The notes beneath the pieces were generated by a model. That model saw only the letters and a program-made list of their open reading frames with translations. It made no database searches and was not told the DNA's origin. A program made the translations under genes and the position numbers. Positions 24,037-25,161 of a stretch of DNA of 25,161 nucleotides are shown piece after piece; the first letter of the stretch is position 1, and every line of letters starts with the position of its first letter. The stretch is from Paralactobacillus_A sp963926925. GTDB lineage: Bacteria; Bacillota; Bacilli; Lactobacillales; Lactobacillaceae. The DNA lies in contig CAWUZD010000004.1 of assembly GCA_963926925.1 (NCBI GenBank), positions 1-25,161 on the forward strand. Direction: 5' to 3'.

Positions 24037-25161
24037 CTAATCACCTATTTTAGTATCACGGGTATCGTGTGGATCTTGAATGCGTTTAAACATTTTTTCT
24101 AAATCTTTATTACTAAATTTTACCAAAGTTGGCCGACCATGGGGACAATTAAATGGATTTTGCGTTTTCGCTAAATCATCTAATAAAGCTTGTGCTTGAT
24201 CAGGTTCAAGATGATGATTGGCCTTAATTGATGTCCGACAACTAATCATAATTGCTGTCTTTTCACGAAATTGTGCAACCATAATTTTACCATTTTGCAA
24301 AACATCTTCAATAATTTCACGAACAGTATTTTCAATATTATTCGTTGGAAACCACGTTGGATGTGTTCGTAAAATAAAACTATTTTGCCCAAATGGTTCA
24401 AGAAAAATGCCAATCTCATTTAAAAAATGCATACGTTCACGAATTTTAATAGCATCACTATTAGCATAATCTAACACCACTGGTACTAATAATGTTTGTT
24501 GATCATCACTAACTTTACCAATTGCTTGCCGATAATATTCATACTTAATCCGTTCCTGGGCCGCATGTTGATCAAGAATATATAAACCATCCTCGGCTTC
24601 GGCCAATAAATAGGTACCATGAACTTGTCCTAAGTAGCGTAATTGTGGAAAGCGTGCTTGTGAAGTTTTTTCTTCAATAAAATCACGCTGATCACTTTGA
24701 TCATCAAAAAATTCATCATTTAATAAAACTTCATCATCTTCCCGAATTTGCATGGCTTGCATAACATTATCAGCTGCTGACGAGGCTTCATCAAGTGTTA
24801 GTTGTTGAGATAATGGTGCTTGTTCAAAATTATTAATTTGTGGTTTAATACGTGGCTGATGCCGTAGCGCATTAGGAATTAAATTCAACCGTGCCAATTT
24901 TTGATAGACCGTACTAGTTAATAATTCACCTAATGCTTCTTCCTTACTAATTCGCACTTCTTGTTTGGTAGGATGAACATTCGCATCAACTAATAATGGG
25001 TCCATGTGAATATTAATCACTGCAATTGGAAAACGCCCAATCATTAATTTTGAGCCATAACCAGCAATTAAGGCCTTATTTAAATAAAAATTCTTAATAT
25101 AACGGCCATTAATTAAAAAAGAAATATAATTACGGCTAGCCCGTGTTACTTCTGGTAATGA
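24037..25161 (-). CDS. mutL: DNA mismatch repair protein MutL (5' end outside window)
   Basis: The frame runs off the right edge; 374 residues plus stop are visible. The first residues seen, SLPEVTRASRNYISF, then NGRYIKNF and YGSKLMIGRFPIAV with DANVHPTKQEVR, are the end of the N-terminal ATPase/transducer domain. A variable linker follows, then the C-terminal dimerisation and endonuclease domain. It carries DQHAAQERIKYE, which fits the DQHA(X)2E(X)4E metal-binding endonuclease motif, plus SCRTSIKANHHL and CPHGRPT. This is therefore a nicking-type MutL, as expected in bacteria without MutH. The ATG at 25044 is internal and not the real start. Confidence 0.97.
   Translation of the reverse strand, partial: SLPEVTRASRNYISFLINGRYIKNFYLNKALIAGYGSKLMIGRFPIAVINIHMDPLLVDANVHPTKQEVRISKEEALGELLTSTVYQKLARLNLIPNALRHQPRIKPQINNFEQAPLSQQLTLDEASSAADNVMQAMQIREDDEVLLNDEFFDDQSDQRDFIEEKTSQARFPQLRYLGQVHGTYLLAEAEDGLYILDQHAAQERIKYEYYRQAIGKVSDDQQTLLVPVVLDYANSDAIKIRERMHFLNEIGIFLEPFGQNSFILRTHPTWFPTNNIENTVREIIEDVLQNGKIMVAQFREKTAIMISCRTSIKANHHLEPDQAQALLDDLAKTQNPFNCPHGRPTLVKFSNKDLEKMFKRIQDPHDTRDTKIGD

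Noticed and set aside
1..25161. CRISPR array, insertion sequence, prophage, tRNA or rRNA
   Set aside because: No spaced identical repeats, transposase or integrase frames, terminal inverted repeats, or cloverleaf/rRNA signatures were seen; gene order is that of conserved core chromosome.

Overview
The window reads as a chromosomal core segment of a low-GC Gram-positive bacterium, most likely in the Lactobacillaceae. Three things point there: a full dltX-A-B-C-D operon for D-alanylating teichoic acids, a tRNA-Ala T-box in front of alaS, and the Lactobacillales-type neighbourhoods mutL-ruvA-ruvB-queA-tgt-yajC, ireB-ruvX-yrzB, zapA-cvpA-mutS2 and murI-rdgB facing yslB. I cannot name the genus from the sequence alone. 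Every gene except yslB lies on the minus strand, so the transcripts are best read from high to low coordinates. I see no prophage, insertion sequence, CRISPR array, tRNA or rRNA.

From the right edge down: (1) 25161-19632 holds the 3' part of mutL, then ruvA, ruvB, queA, tgt and yajC. These cover mismatch repair, Holliday-junction migration, queuosine tRNA modification and a Sec accessory protein, and they end at a hairpin terminator. (2) 19517-15355 is a tight cluster of a DtxR-family metalloregulator, dinB, a DHH phosphoesterase (nrnA type) and a DEAD-box helicase (cshB type). (3) 15294-12414 is alaS behind a T-box leader with a visible GCU specifier. (4) 12398-11236 is ireB-ruvX-yrzB with its own promoter and a long terminator hairpin. 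(5) 11234-7943 is zapA-cvpA-mutS2, with a terminator-like hairpin just before mutS2. (6) 7937-7494 is trxA as its own unit with promoter and terminators. (7) 7414-2837 is the dlt operon, including the 51-residue gene dltX. (8) 2836-2281 is a very AT-rich spacer (about 13% GC by hand count over 2581-2820) and an orphan 96-residue coiled-coil-like protein. (9) 2233-1 is yslB on the plus strand, diverging from murI, which is followed 1 nt later by a gene running off the left edge.

The most unusual item is that last gene. Its N-terminal ~200 residues look like a degenerate RNase PH domain lacking the family's recognisable catalytic and phosphate-binding motifs. It is fused to the N-terminus of an RdgB/Ham1 XTP/dITP diphosphatase. 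The rest is mostly well-conserved housekeeping DNA, and I found no clear new multi-gene system. The secondary points of interest are regulatory: the terminator before mutS2, the compact T-box, repeats before yajC, and the metalloregulator-dinB coupling.
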